Origin: Allobosea vaviloviae
GTDB taxonomy: Bacteria; Pseudomonadota; Alphaproteobacteria; Rhizobiales; Beijerinckiaceae
NCBI RefSeq assembly: GCF_001298265.1
Contig: NZ_LGSZ01000050.1
Location: forward strand, 1-64,000
DNA: 64,000 bases
Direction: 5' to 3'
How positions within the stretch are numbered: the stretch's first letter is position 1; every line of letters begins with the position of its first letter. The notes beneath the pieces are model-generated. The model saw only the letters and a list, made by a program, of their open reading frames with translations, made no database searches and was not told the DNA's origin. Below, in pieces: positions 16,306 through 26,793 of the stretch. The translations under genes were made by a program, and so were the position numbers.

Positions 16306-16899
16306 TTTCGGCAGCCTTCTGGGCTCGGTAGGCGTTCTCGTCGCGGATATCGATCGCGTCGTTCAGCAAAGCGATGTCCGCAAGAGACAGGGTGCCGTCG
16401 ATGGTGGATTCGTACCGGCAGAGCCCTTCCATGACCGGGCGAAGCACGAAGTCCTCGCCGTCGTCGAAGGTGACAGCCTCGAAGCTCAGGCCCGGACGGC
16501 GGCGGTCAAACTGGACGCCAGGCCTGCGTAAAAAGGGCCGACCTCAGCCATGATGACGTTCGCCGTGATCGAGAGGAGCTCGAACCCCGTGATGTCGTCG
16601 AAGAGAGGCTTCTGCGCGGGTCCGTTCCACACCTTGGCCCATCCGGTGTCTCCGGCCTTCTGCCGCTGGATCGATGCCATGCAAGAGTTGATGACGTAGG
16701 CGACGACCTCGTCCGGCATCTCACTGAGGGCGTTGACGGCAGGATCGATCGCCAAAGCCGGCTCACCCTTCTCCGCCGCCGCGCGAAGCGCGTTGAGGAT
16801 GGGGGCCAGCCGGCGCATGAGATGCACCTGGCCCATCGCGTCGATTGGTGACGAGCGGTAGAGATACGGCCCGACGTTGAACTCGACAGGTTCACGCAT
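16298..16899 (-). CDS. Frameshifted tail assembly chaperone (G-T type fusion)
   Basis: Predicted product of -1 slippage at CCCTTTT (16537-16531): 123 residues of the zero-frame chaperone plus 77 residues from the -1 frame (200 aa), ending at the TGA at 16300-16298. The -1 ORF has no ATG start of its own, is open from upstream of the slip site, and encodes a plausible soluble domain (LSFEAVTFDDGEDFVLRPVM, then TLSLADIALLNDAIDI). Position between tube and tape measure is the place where tailed phages use such frameshifts. Slippage itself is inferred. Confidence 0.7.
16486..16899 (-). CDS. Tail assembly chaperone, unshifted form
   Basis: 137 aa, start ATG 16899 overlapping the tube-gene stop (TGATG). 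It begins MREPVEFNVGPYLYRSSPIDAM and is helical (LMRRLAPILNALRAAAEKG). Equivalent by position to lambda gpG: a soluble chaperone that loads tube subunits on the tape measure. Codons 122-123 (CCT TTT) form the probable frameshift site. Confidence 0.7.
   Translation of the reverse strand: MREPVEFNVGPYLYRSSPIDAMGQVHLMRRLAPILNALRAAAEKGEPALAIDPAVNALSEMPDEVVAYVINSCMASIQRQKAGDTGWAKVWNGPAQKPLFDDITGFELLSITANVIMAEVGPFYAGLASSLTAAVRA
16531..16537 (-). promoter_or_regulatory. CCCTTTT -1 ribosomal slippery heptamer
   Basis: In the zero frame the minus strand reads C-CCT-TTT, a canonical X-XXY-YYZ heptamer; both tRNAs can re-pair one base back on CCC and TTT. The zero frame continues for 14 more codons. 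The -1 frame continues for 77. Downstream, AGGCC and GGCCT segments 30-40 nt away could form a stem. Confidence 0.7.
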
Positions 16900-17360
16900 C
16901 ACGCGGCCGCCGGGGTGCCCGTGCCAAGGATCGCAGAGATGGCGAGCGAGAAGAACGCCCATTCCATCATCGTCCCATCCTTGCCATAGGCAACGTCTGG
17001 CATCTTGCGGAATGCGCAATCGGCGGCCGTGATGGAATCGCCGCTCACCGGATTGCGGATCGAGATCGTGTTCTGCCCCGCATTGGCCGAGGAAGCCGTG
17101 TCTGCAGAATACATGTCCTGCAGCAAAGAATTCACCGGCGACGTTTTGAGCAGTCGCACCGTGACTGACCCGTTCGCAGCAGCATGGAGCGAATACATGC
17201 CGCTGCCATCGGCGCCCATCAGCACCGACATCTTATCGTCAGCCATGCTGACAGTGATGCCCTCTTCGGACACCCCAGCTCCGTTGCCAAGGGAGAAAGA
17301 ACCGTTGGGGCCACGGATGGCGGCTTGAACATCCAAAAACGAATACGTCTTGCTTGCCAT
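16899..17360 (-). CDS. Tail tube protein, DUF3277 family
   Basis: 153 aa. It starts MASKTYSFLDVQAAIRGPNG and continues LGNGAGVSEEGITVSMADDK, the pattern of DUF3277 tube proteins that follow DUF3383 sheaths. No signal peptide. Polymerises inside the sheath to form the DNA channel. Confidence 0.8.
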   Translation of the reverse strand: MASKTYSFLDVQAAIRGPNGSFSLGNGAGVSEEGITVSMADDKMSVLMGADGSGMYSLHAAANGSVTVRLLKTSPVNSLLQDMYSADTASSANAGQNTISIRNPVSGDSITAADCAFRKMPDVAYGKDGTMMEWAFFSLAISAILGTGTPAAA

Positions 17361-17370
17361 GATGTTAGCC

Positions 17371-19185
<1,815 letters not shown>

Positions 19186-19773
19186 TTAGGTCTCCGTGAC
19201 GGTGAAGGGCTGGACTGTGCCGCTGTCGAGCACGAAGGCGCCCTGTGCGGAGAGGAGGTTGAGAACCGGGTAGACGCGGACGACCGCGCGCCGGAGCAGG
19301 ATGTCGAGATCGACGCGGCGGACGAACCGCTCGTTGATCAGATCAGAGGCCGTGCGGATGCGGTCGCACTCCAAAAGCGCGATGCCAGCCATGCGGACGG
19401 CTTCGAAGTTCTGAGGCACCCACAGCCCGTCGCGGACCTGGGCGGCGAGGCCATAGGCCGAGGGGCCATAGAAGCTGGCGAGAATGCGCACGGTGTCGTG
19501 GCGGACGACCTCGTCGGTGCCCTCCCCGTCCGGGATATGCGTCGTGGCCGCGCTCCAGTCGGCATCGATTTCGGTGATGCCGAAGGCGCACCAGTTCGTG
19601 GTGATGGTCGGCATGGCCGGCGGTGTCGGTTGCCAGCGAGGGCGCACCATGCCGCGCGCCAGACCGGAGATGCCGGCGATGAGACCGCCCAGCAGATCCT
19701 CGAAAGGGTCATTCTCGGCAGGCGTCGTCGATGACGGCTGGAGATAGCCGCCCGTCGCCGATGTGTTGACCAT
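19186..19773 (-). CDS. Neck / head-tail terminator protein, LIC_12616-like
   Basis: 195 aa. A disordered, Pro/Ser/Thr-rich N-terminus precedes a globular part with TTNWCAFGITEI, DTVRILASFYG, and FVRRVDLDILLRRAVVRVYPVL. This matches the neck terminator group found immediately before the sheath in related phages. It likely caps the tail tube at the neck. Confidence 0.65.
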   Translation of the reverse strand: MVNTSATGGYLQPSSTTPAENDPFEDLLGGLIAGISGLARGMVRPRWQPTPPAMPTITTNWCAFGITEIDADWSAATTHIPDGEGTDEVVRHDTVRILASFYGPSAYGLAAQVRDGLWVPQNFEAVRMAGIALLECDRIRTASDLINERFVRRVDLDILLRRAVVRVYPVLNLLSAQGAFVLDSGTVQPFTVTET

Positions 19774-19779
19774 CGCCGC

Positions 19780-20154
19780 CTACCGGAGATCGAGCAGGCG
19801 GCAGGTCGCGACTGTGAAGCCGGCGCCGTAACGGGAATAGTCATCGACCGTGACGACGGTCCAGTCGCGGCCGTTCCACCGCACGATGTCGGCGTCGAGC
19901 CCGGCGTCGGCGTTGCCCTCGACGAATGTGACGGTGGAATGGAACGTGACAGTGCCCTCAGATATGGCAGCCTCGGGGTTACGGCGCAGATTCTGACCCT
20001 TGTCCGATGTCTGCACGACCGAGATGGCCGTTTCGACCGGCGCGTTGACGGTGCGGCCCGTTACCGGATCGACGGTCACAGTGGTTCGGATCAGAACCGC
20101 GCTGTCGGCGAAGTCGGGGTCGCTCAAAATGTCGGATACGTCGAGCAAGGGCAT
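19780..20154 (-). CDS. Head-tail joining protein
   Basis: 124 aa, beta-rich (SAVLIRTTVTVDPVTGRTVNA, then VVTVDDYSRYGAGFTVATCRLLDL). The size and C-terminal pattern fit head-tail joining/stopper proteins between connector and neck genes. One-base overlap with the preceding gene. Confidence 0.55.
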   Translation of the reverse strand: MPLLDVSDILSDPDFADSAVLIRTTVTVDPVTGRTVNAPVETAISVVQTSDKGQNLRRNPEAAISEGTVTFHSTVTFVEGNADAGLDADIVRWNGRDWTVVTVDDYSRYGAGFTVATCRLLDLR

Positions 20155-20408
20155 CAGTTCTGCTCGCCGGTCTGAACTTTTACGACAGGGCGGGTTATGC
20201 CCATCGTGCCCCGGCCGCTATCTTGGAAATGGTAAAGAACTACCTGCGTCTGAGCGTCCCGACGCCTCAAGATTTCAGGAAAGGCGTCGTGGAAAATGAG
20301 GCTCAGAACGGTCCTTTGTTCGACCTGAGACATCCGACCTTGTTTGACGAGGTCTGATGTCATCTGTAGTGCGTCGCCTGCGGGCGAGCCGTCTTCGACG
20401 CACTTCAT
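20154..20408 (-). CDS. Small hypothetical connector-region protein
   Basis: 84 aa with a helical N-terminal half and a beta-like C-terminal half (VVLYHFQDSGRGTMGITRPVVKV). Tightly packed between the completion and joining genes. No family recognised. Confidence 0.5.
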   Translation of the reverse strand: MKCVEDGSPAGDALQMTSDLVKQGRMSQVEQRTVLSLIFHDAFPEILRRRDAQTQVVLYHFQDSGRGTMGITRPVVKVQTGEQN

Positions 20409-20410
20409 GG

Positions 20411-20893
20411 TCAGTCGCCCTTCTTCCGTACGACGTGGGTGATCGCTCGCCGATATTGGCCCGTGTCGATCAAAGGCTTTTCGCCCGTGCGGCCGCGAGC
20501 TCGACGCTTGGCGAGCGTCTTCGGCGAAAGCGGCGTGAACGGCCCGTCAGTGATCTTGGCTTTGACGGCGTTCTCTGCCGTGATCCCGACGGCTGTCAGG
20601 GTGGCGTCGACATCCGAGGCCTTGCCTGACAACGCAGCTTGAGCGCCGGCTTTCAGGCGTTTTTCGATTTTCTCGCGAGCGCTTTCGACGCCTGGCACGA
20701 GATGGGGCCGCTCCGGAATGTTCTGTGCCGGCGACCCGGTCTCCATCAGGTAGCCGATCTCGGCATTGCTGATGGCGCCTTCATCCCGACCGGCGTCGGT
20801 ATCGGGGATGCCGACCAGGACTTCCTTCGACGTCAGATCCTTGATCGCCCGAAGGATATCCGGCACGCGATCCTTGGTGATCTTAATGGTCAT
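20411..20893 (-). CDS. Tail completion / HK97 gp10-like protein
   Basis: 160 aa. KEVLVGIPDTD, AEIGYLMETGSP, PERPHLVPGVES, PFTPLSPKTLAKRRARG and KPLIDTGQYRRAI are the hallmark segments of gp10-like/virion morphogenesis tail-completion proteins. It would attach at the tail end of the neck. The order after DUF4054 agrees. Confidence 0.75.
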   Translation of the reverse strand: MTIKITKDRVPDILRAIKDLTSKEVLVGIPDTDAGRDEGAISNAEIGYLMETGSPAQNIPERPHLVPGVESAREKIEKRLKAGAQAALSGKASDVDATLTAVGITAENAVKAKITDGPFTPLSPKTLAKRRARGRTGEKPLIDTGQYRRAITHVVRKKGD

Positions 20894-20899
20894 GGCTGA

Positions 20900-21310
20900 T
20901 CAGATCGCGGGGGCGTCGGGGATGAAATAGACCGGGCCGGCGCCGCACGCCCGCAGCAGGGTGTAGAGCCGCTGGCCATACGAGGTCGCGTTCCATGCAC
21001 CTGCTCGCCCGATCGCGGTGGCGCCGGTGTCATAGCTCACCGACACCTTGTCGACGGACTTGGACGATACCGGGCCTTGTGCCTGCCCCGGCACACCAGC
21101 TCCCGCGGCAGACGCCACGGAACGCGCCGACAAGACGATGTTGTGCGCGATGAAGAGCATCACGGCGAGGTCGTATGACTTGCCGAGCCGGCTGGCGCTC
21201 AACTGGTTCGGCGCTTGGTCGAGCCAGGCATTGATCTGAGCATCGGGGAATTTGGCCGTGTCCGTGAACTCCGGGAACATCGTCCGGAAGGATGCAGAGG
21301 TCACGGCCAC
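20900..21310 (-). CDS. Connector protein, DUF4054 family
   Basis: 136 aa. FRTMFPEFTDTAKFPDAQINAWL at the start and SYGQRLYTLLRACGAGPVYF at the end are typical of DUF4054 proteins next to the DUF2184 capsid. Likely the adaptor below the portal. Confidence 0.8.
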   Translation of the reverse strand: MAVTSASFRTMFPEFTDTAKFPDAQINAWLDQAPNQLSASRLGKSYDLAVMLFIAHNIVLSARSVASAAGAGVPGQAQGPVSSKSVDKVSVSYDTGATAIGRAGAWNATSYGQRLYTLLRACGAGPVYFIPDAPAI

Positions 21311-21342
21311 GGCGTCATCTCCTGGTCAGGTCAGCGCGCAGA

Positions 21343-21789
21343 TCAGGCGACGTCGGCCTTCGTCAACGGCGACAGGTTGGGACTACCGCGCGGGATGCGG
21401 GCGTCCTTGTCGGGGTTGATCGGCTGGAGACCGGAGAGGATGCTGGCCCCGTCCTCGGCACGCTTGATCGTGGTTTCAGCCTTCTCGCTGGCGAAGACGA
21501 GGCGGTTGCGCACCGCGTCGAGATCGGCGTTCTGCTCAAGCCACTTGTCGAAGAACTCCTTGTCGATGCCAGGGGTCAGCGCGTAGCCGCCCGCATGGTG
21601 GAAGTCCGGCACCTTTCCGAAGGGCACGGCCGGGCCGTTGACCTTGATCTGGGCGCCCTTCTGGACGGCGCGCTTCACGGTCTGCGTCCCGCCACCCATC
21701 ACGGGCTCGGAATGCTCGGCGAAGTCGAACACCCTCAGGAAGAGGCCATTGGGGATCTTGCACGCAACGGTGACGGTGGGACCGGCCAT
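21343..21789 (-). CDS. Virion-associated protein, longer copy of a tandem pair
   Basis: 148 aa from ATG 21789, which overlaps the stop of the upstream paralogue. NGLFLRVFDF (residues ~14-23) and FFDKWLEQNADLDAVRNRLVFAS (~102-124) recur in the neighbouring 94-aa protein, indicating gene duplication. C-terminal ~20 residues are an extension. Role unknown; the place between capsid and connector suggests a head accessory. Confidence 0.55.
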   Translation of the reverse strand: MAGPTVTVACKIPNGLFLRVFDFAEHSEPVMGGGTQTVKRAVQKGAQIKVNGPAVPFGKVPDFHHAGGYALTPGIDKEFFDKWLEQNADLDAVRNRLVFASEKAETTIKRAEDGASILSGLQPINPDKDARIPRGSPNLSPLTKADVA

Positions 21790-22073
21790 CAGGAATTTCC
21801 TTCGGAGAGAACGGAGACGAGGCCGTTTTTCACGACGTCGGAATCGGCGTTCTGGTTGAGCCATGCCGCGATGAACGCAGCGTCGAGATCGGGATTGGAG
21901 CCATAGGCGAGCGTCAAGACGCCCGTCGCAATGGCGCGGGGCTCGCCGCCGTCGCCATCGTCATGCATCGTGAAGCTGCGGAGCATGAGGCCGCCTTCGA
22001 CGCCGCAATGCACCGTCACTGTCTTGGGAACGGCTATCTCAGCCGCAGTGGTCTTCTTGGGCTTGCGGGCCAT
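21789..22073 (-). CDS. Virion-associated protein, shorter copy of a tandem pair
   Basis: 94 aa. A Lys-rich N-terminus is followed by VTVHCGVEGGLMLRSFTM and FIAAWLNQNADSDVVKNGLV, which align with the next gene's NGLFLRVF and KWLEQNADLDAVRNRLV segments. Lies immediately downstream of the capsid gene. Probably a small head accessory. Confidence 0.55.
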   Translation of the reverse strand: MARKPKKTTAAEIAVPKTVTVHCGVEGGLMLRSFTMHDDGDGGEPRAIATGVLTLAYGSNPDLDAAFIAAWLNQNADSDVVKNGLVSVLSEGNS

Positions 22074-22138
22074 CGCCGGCCTCCTGTGGTCGCCCAGCCG
22101 CTCGACGCGGCCGGGTCAGATGCGGGAAGCTGTGCGGA

Positions 22139-23227
22139 TCAGACGCCGACCATGCTGGCGATAGCCATCGGCATGCGGATGACCGCCCCCCAGGTGCCGG
22201 CGGTGATCTTCTGCTTCACAGAGGACGATCCGCGCACGATGGGGTGCGTGCGCATCTTCTCGTTGAAGGCGCAGTAGCCGGTGTCCTGGCCCTCGACCGA
22301 CTCGGCGATGAGCTGCACGAAGTTGCCGGCAGCGACGCCCTGCGGGTTAGACGCCGAGGTGACGCCGTACTGGACGGCGGTCTCGATGCGCAGGTTCGGG
22401 AAGTTCTTCTTGAGCAGGTCGGAGACATTGACGTTGAACGAGTTCGTCGCGGTCAGGGCGACGCTCGACCCCGGCGACATCGCCAGCACCATCTTGGTGT
22501 TCTGGTCGACGAGGCCACCTGTCTGCGTGACCAACTGCAGGAAGATCGCCTGGATATCGGCATAGATCTCGTTGGCGGTCGCGACGATCGCGCCGGCATT
22601 GATCCACTTCACGCCGCCTGCGGTTTTGGTCGCAGGGGTCAGCGCAGCCGACAGGTTCGGGTCGTTGAGCAGGCCGTAGTTCTGCAACCCGGCCACTCCG
22701 AAGAAATAGGTCAGGTTGGAGAACTTGTTGAGCACGGTCGCCGCGGCGACGTCGATCTCGGACACCCAGTTGATCTTGGAGAGGCCGGCGCGCTCGAGCT
22801 CGCGGTCGCCGTACTCCTTCATCGTCTGGAAGAGATACGACTGGCGCTGAGGCCAGTTGGTGTTGGCGCCGGCGCGGCCGTTCTCGTTGAAGTCGCCATA
22901 GCTGGAGACCTCGCCGGTATGCTCGACCACCGGGAACATGGCGGTCTCGTCGAGCCAGGTGCCCTTGCGGTTCTCGCCGAAGATCACCGCGGCATTGTTC
23001 GGCGAGAACAGCACCTTGAAGACCTGCGGGTCGATCATGGTGGTGAGGAACGCCGGAACCGCCGAGTTCGGGTCTGTCACGAGCGTCGGCTGCGCATCCA
23101 TCGCGAGACCGAAGTCATGCTTGAACTCGTCGGGAACGTAGGACTTCACTCCGGGCAGGATGGCGCCGAGCTGTTCGAACTGCGCGGCATCGGCTTTCCA
23201 TGCGGAGGCCGCTTCTTGAAGGTTCAT
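22139..23227 (-). CDS. Major capsid protein, DUF2184 family
   Basis: 362 aa. The central YRFxE-like and SYLFQTMKEYGDRELERAGLSKI segments, VGAAS-poor core and MVLAMSPGSSVALTATNSFNVNV are characteristic of DUF2184 capsids. These are HK97-fold major head proteins paired with DUF1073 portals and DUF2213 proteases, exactly the neighbours found here. Confidence 0.85.
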   Translation of the reverse strand: MNLQEAASAWKADAAQFEQLGAILPGVKSYVPDEFKHDFGLAMDAQPTLVTDPNSAVPAFLTTMIDPQVFKVLFSPNNAAVIFGENRKGTWLDETAMFPVVEHTGEVSSYGDFNENGRAGANTNWPQRQSYLFQTMKEYGDRELERAGLSKINWVSEIDVAAATVLNKFSNLTYFFGVAGLQNYGLLNDPNLSAALTPATKTAGGVKWINAGAIVATANEIYADIQAIFLQLVTQTGGLVDQNTKMVLAMSPGSSVALTATNSFNVNVSDLLKKNFPNLRIETAVQYGVTSASNPQGVAAGNFVQLIAESVEGQDTGYCAFNEKMRTHPIVRGSSSVKQKITAGTWGAVIRMPMAIASMVGV

Positions 23228-23278
23228 GACGTGGTCTCCGCTTGTTGGCGCGATGCCGCCGAGAGATTGAGGGAGGGA

Positions 23279-24223
23279 TCAGCCGAGCAGGTGCGAGGTG
23301 ATCTTGACGAGTTCGCCGGGGAGGCCTGCCGACATCGCGACGAACTTGGTCTCGACGTTGGTGGTGCCGGAGATGGTCGTCGAGGACGCGGTCTGCGTGG
23401 TGTCGACGATGTAGGTGCCGAGGCCGCCGGTGCCGGTGCCCAGAGCGGTGATCGTGGTGCCGGCGGTCACGCCGGAGCCCGACAGGACTGACCCGACCTG
23501 GAACAGGCCCGACAGCGCCGACGCTGCGGTGAAGACACCGTAGGTCTGCGTGATCGTGGTGGAGGCCGCAGCCTGGTTCGCGATCGAGACGGTATAGATG
23601 CCGATGCCGCCTGCGGTGCCGCTGTCCTGGGCGACGACACGGGTTCCGGTGGCGACGCCCGTACCGGACAGCAGGCCGCCGATGACCAGAGCACCGGAAC
23701 CCACCGCCGTGACGGTGAGCTTGTTGCCGGAGATCGAGCCGGTGACGGACGTGGACGTGCCCGCCGCGATCGAGCCGGTGGCGGAAGCGGTCAGCGCAGC
23801 GCCGGTGGCGGCAAAGCTCGCCTTGCCATCGGAGAAGTTGGCGTAGGCCTTCTGCCCGACGACAGCGTTGGTGAGACCATCGTTCTTCACCCAGAAGCCG
23901 CCCGCGCTGTGAAGCGTGATCGGGAAGCCCTTCGGGATCAGCATGCCGGCCCCGGCGAGATAATCCGTGATCAGGCCCTGTTGGGCGCGATGCACGAAGC
24001 CGGTGACGGGACCGGCGCCGAAGCTGTCCACGATGGCGGGGGCACCGTTCGGATCGATGGGGTTCGGCTTCCACCATGCGAAGCGGCCGACGGTGACGCC
24101 GGCAGCGCCAGCGACAAGGCCGCCGGGGCCAGCCTCAACCGAAACGCGGGGGTTGTGATCGGCGAAATCGCCAGCGACGGCGGGAGCCGGCTGGACGTTC
24201 ACCGCGGTCTGGAATCCAGCCAT
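23279..24223 (-). CDS. Structural cement-type protein with duplicated insert
   Basis: 314 aa. The N-terminal region ([16 protein letters not shown], then [45 protein letters not shown]) resembles capsid cement/DUF2190-like proteins. Residues ~165-285 are two diverged Gly/Thr/Ser-rich repeats (168-226 and 230-285), each with an LSGTGV or LSGSGV core and an IYTV or TYIV strand. The insert probably forms a surface decoration domain. Confidence 0.65.
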   Translation of the reverse strand: MAGFQTAVNVQPAPAVAGDFADHNPRVSVEAGPGGLVAGAAGVTVGRFAWWKPNPIDPNGAPAIVDSFGAGPVTGFVHRAQQGLITDYLAGAGMLIPKGFPITLHSAGGFWVKNDGLTNAVVGQKAYANFSDGKASFAATGAALTASATGSIAAGTSTSVTGSISGNKLTVTAVGSGALVIGGLLSGTGVATGTRVVAQDSGTAGGIGIYTVSIANQAAASTTITQTYGVFTAASALSGLFQVGSVLSGSGVTAGTTITALGTGTGGLGTYIVDTTQTASSTTISGTTNVETKFVAMSAGLPGELVKITSHLLG

Positions 24224-24281
24224 GGTCTAGTCTCCTGGGGTGTCGGCAGCGCCGAAGGGTTCGGAAGTGAGATCGGGAGGC

Positions 24282-26492
24282 TCAGGCGCGGCCGATGGCG
24301 GCCGTGCCGGGGAAGCGTTCGTGGAAGGACTTGGTCGCGGCCGAGTCCATGGCGACGCGATTGACGACGGCCGTCTTGGCACCGGGCAGAGGCTGGGCAG
24401 CGAGGATGGCCGGCAGCGCGGAGGGGTGGATGCCCTCGACCGGGATACCCAGCGAGGTCAGCGCGGTGGCATAGACCGCCTCGGCGCTGTCATGGGCCAT
24501 GGCGAGGTCGCCGACATAGGGGCGCACGGCGCGCTCGGCATCGCGGATCGCGACCTGACGCTTGGCCGAACGGTCCTCGGCCGCCTTGACCGCGGCGGCG
24601 ATTGCGGCATCCATCGCCGGCTTCTTGATCATGTCCTTGATGCCATCATCCCTGTCGTCATCGTCCGCGTCCATGGCGGCAGGCGCATCGATCATCGCGC
24701 AGACCTTGGCGATGTCTTCGTCGCTGAGCTTGCCGGCGAGGAACGCCTTGATCGCCTCGACACCGGAGTCCTTGGACAGGTCATCGGGCTTCATCGCCGG
24801 GGCCGGCAGACCGGAGCTCGGGTCGATGTCGGCGCCCTCGACGATGTCGATGCCGTCCAGCGTGTCGAGCAGCGCGGCGACGTCCTCGATCGAGGCGTCC
24901 TGAGCGAGCTTGCCCTTGGTCGCGCCCTTGATGCCGGCGAGGATGTCGGCGGACTTGGCCTTGAAGTTCTTCGCGGTGATACCGGCGAAGACGGGGGTCA
25001 GGTCGATCTTGGCGTCCTGAGCGAGCTTGGGGCCGATCGCGGCGAGCAAAGCGCCCTGTGCGAAGATAGCCTTGCGGGTGAGAACAGTCTTCATTGTGGC
25101 GTGCCCTTTCATGGCGTCTGCCGCGAACCGCGGAATGGCTTGGTCTCGCGCTTCCCGATGGCCCTTGGATGTCCCTCGATCGGCGCGGGAATCCAGTTCC
25201 TTCTCGATGTACTTCTTGACTTCCGGTTCGACATTCTTGTTGGACAAAGCAGCCGTCAGCTTTTCGTGCGACATGCCTTCAAGCTTCTCTTTGAGGGCAG
25301 CGCGCGAAACCTTGCTCTTTTCCGCAGCGGCCCCGCCCCCCCCGCCGCCGCCTGACCCGGTGGACTGACCGTTGCCGGGGTCATGCTGGGCTTCGTCCGA
25401 AGCGAGCGTGATCGTGTCGAGGCTCATATTGACGATCTCCATGGAATCGCCGACGACGACATCTGGCCCAGCCCTCCCTTCGGTCACGAGGCTGACGTGG
25501 TTCCCGACGATGTCGCGCATGACGCCGTCGTAGGCCGCGCCCTCGTAGGTTCCTGGCGTCATGTCGGCGCGGTACCGGTAGGCGGACGACAGTTCCTGCT
25601 TGCTGCGGTCCTCGACGCCTGCGATGGCGTGGCGAGCCCAGATCACCAGGCTGTTGCGCAGATAGGGCGCGTCGAACTCGGCTTCCGACCCGGTCGAGCC
25701 GACGACGAGATCGGGCTGATGGTCGTCGGCTGAGACCGGCACATGCCGCGAGAGCAGCGGCAGATTGTTGAAGGTGGACGCTGCCTTCGCCAGTTCCTCC
25801 GGATCGCGGAAGAGCCGATACGTCCGGTCGGGGTTCAGCCCGTGCGCCTCGAAATCGGGGATCTCCCGGCCGAGGTAGGGGTTGATCGCCGCCTTGCTGA
25901 TGTTGGTCGTGGCGACGTGCAGGCGCCCGTCGCGGTCGAAGCTGCGGACGGTGTTGCGATCGAAGGCGAGTGCAGCATCCGAGGCCACAGCGGGGGCGCT
26001 GTCCTCGTCGATTTCCTCAAACCGCTCCGGCCCGAGTTCGAGCATGCCCGCATAGGGCTCGACCTTCGTCAGATCGACGTCGCCCGGTTCGTAGGTGATC
26101 GTGATGTGAGGCTTGTAGCCCTCGAAATCCCATGACGCCCCAGCATCGCGGAACGCCTGCCACCGGCTTTCCAGATCAGGGGATTCGAAGCGCAGCACCA
26201 CCGCGCCCTTGTCGCCAAGCGCCTCAACCGAACGCTCGCCGTCCTTCTGGTCAACGGCGGCAGGGATGCGGATGTCGTCGAAATGGTCAGGCGCCGCGAA
26301 CCAGTCGACCTTGGTCTTGCTGTAGGCGATCGTGACGTGCAGATCGTCGGCCGCCAGCGGCTTGCTGAAGCCCTGCGCCTTCGCCCAGGTGATGATGTCG
26401 TCGGCGTTCTTGACTCCCCGGCTCACATAGAGCGAACGAAGGTCCGGCTTCACGCGCGGCGCCATCGCCTTGTCGAGCGCGATCAGCATCAT
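24282..26492 (-). CDS. 2H-phosphoesterase / DUF2213 prohead protease / scaffold fusion
   Basis: 736 aa, three regions. Residues ~1-165 form a 2H phosphoesterase-like domain with two His-x-Thr motifs: His52-Val-Thr54 (LHVTIAYS) and His129-Ile-Thr131 (PHITITYE). Residues ~180-350 are DUF2213, a prohead protease-like domain ([21 protein letters not shown], then [12 protein letters not shown]). The C-terminal ~370 residues start with a poly-Gly linker and are helical and charged, as in scaffolds. The 2H fold includes RNA ligases/cyclic phosphodiesterases and the anti-CBASS nuclease Acb1. Such an activity is inferred from motifs only. Confidence 0.75.
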   Translation of the reverse strand: MMLIALDKAMAPRVKPDLRSLYVSRGVKNADDIITWAKAQGFSKPLAADDLHVTIAYSKTKVDWFAAPDHFDDIRIPAAVDQKDGERSVEALGDKGAVVLRFESPDLESRWQAFRDAGASWDFEGYKPHITITYEPGDVDLTKVEPYAGMLELGPERFEEIDEDSAPAVASDAALAFDRNTVRSFDRDGRLHVATTNISKAAINPYLGREIPDFEAHGLNPDRTYRLFRDPEELAKAASTFNNLPLLSRHVPVSADDHQPDLVVGSTGSEAEFDAPYLRNSLVIWARHAIAGVEDRSKQELSSAYRYRADMTPGTYEGAAYDGVMRDIVGNHVSLVTEGRAGPDVVVGDSMEIVNMSLDTITLASDEAQHDPGNGQSTGSGGGGGGGAAAEKSKVSRAALKEKLEGMSHEKLTAALSNKNVEPEVKKYIEKELDSRADRGTSKGHREARDQAIPRFAADAMKGHATMKTVLTRKAIFAQGALLAAIGPKLAQDAKIDLTPVFAGITAKNFKAKSADILAGIKGATKGKLAQDASIEDVAALLDTLDGIDIVEGADIDPSSGLPAPAMKPDDLSKDSGVEAIKAFLAGKLSDEDIAKVCAMIDAPAAMDADDDDRDDGIKDMIKKPAMDAAIAAAVKAAEDRSAKRQVAIRDAERAVRPYVGDLAMAHDSAEAVYATALTSLGIPVEGIHPSALPAILAAQPLPGAKTAVVNRVAMDSAATKSFHERFPGTAAIGRA

Positions 26493-26509
26493 CAGGGCGC
26501 ATCTCTCGT

Positions 26510-26538
26510 TTGAAGGTTCGACCGCGCTCCGCTACGGT
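26510..26538 (+). promoter_or_regulatory. Candidate sigma70 promoter for the plus-strand moron
   Basis: TTGAAG (26510-26515) and TACGGT (26533-26538) are 17 nt apart. The likely start of transcription falls only a few bases before the ATG at 26548, so the mRNA would have a very short or no leader. Confidence 0.35.
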
Positions 26539-26547
26539 GCCTGTCGC

Positions 26548-26793
26548 ATGAAACTCACGATCGCCGAAATCCTCAGCGAACTCCGGGACGCCGCCCGCGA
26601 GGACGCGTCTGAAATCGACCCCCGCGTCATGACCGAGGTCGACTTCCTCGAATGGGAAGCCGCAGACCTCATCGAGGAACTGATGGCAGCCTTGGGCAGG
26701 ATCAGGGACGGCGCCGACAACCCAAGCCAGATCGCCCGCGATGTCCTCGACGAGAAGGCGCGCAGGATACGCAGCCTCCAGCGCGTCGTCTGA
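26548..26793 (+). CDS. Plus-strand moron-like small protein
   Basis: 81 aa, acidic, helical (LTIAEILSELRDAAREDASE, then FLEWEAADLIEELMAAL). It fills the 301-bp gap between two minus-strand head genes exactly and abuts the end of the head gene at 26794. The opposite orientation and its own candidate promoter suggest an independent transcription unit. Function unknown. Confidence 0.55.
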   Translation: MKLTIAEILSELRDAAREDASEIDPRVMTEVDFLEWEAADLIEELMAALGRIRDGADNPSQIARDVLDEKARRIRSLQRVV

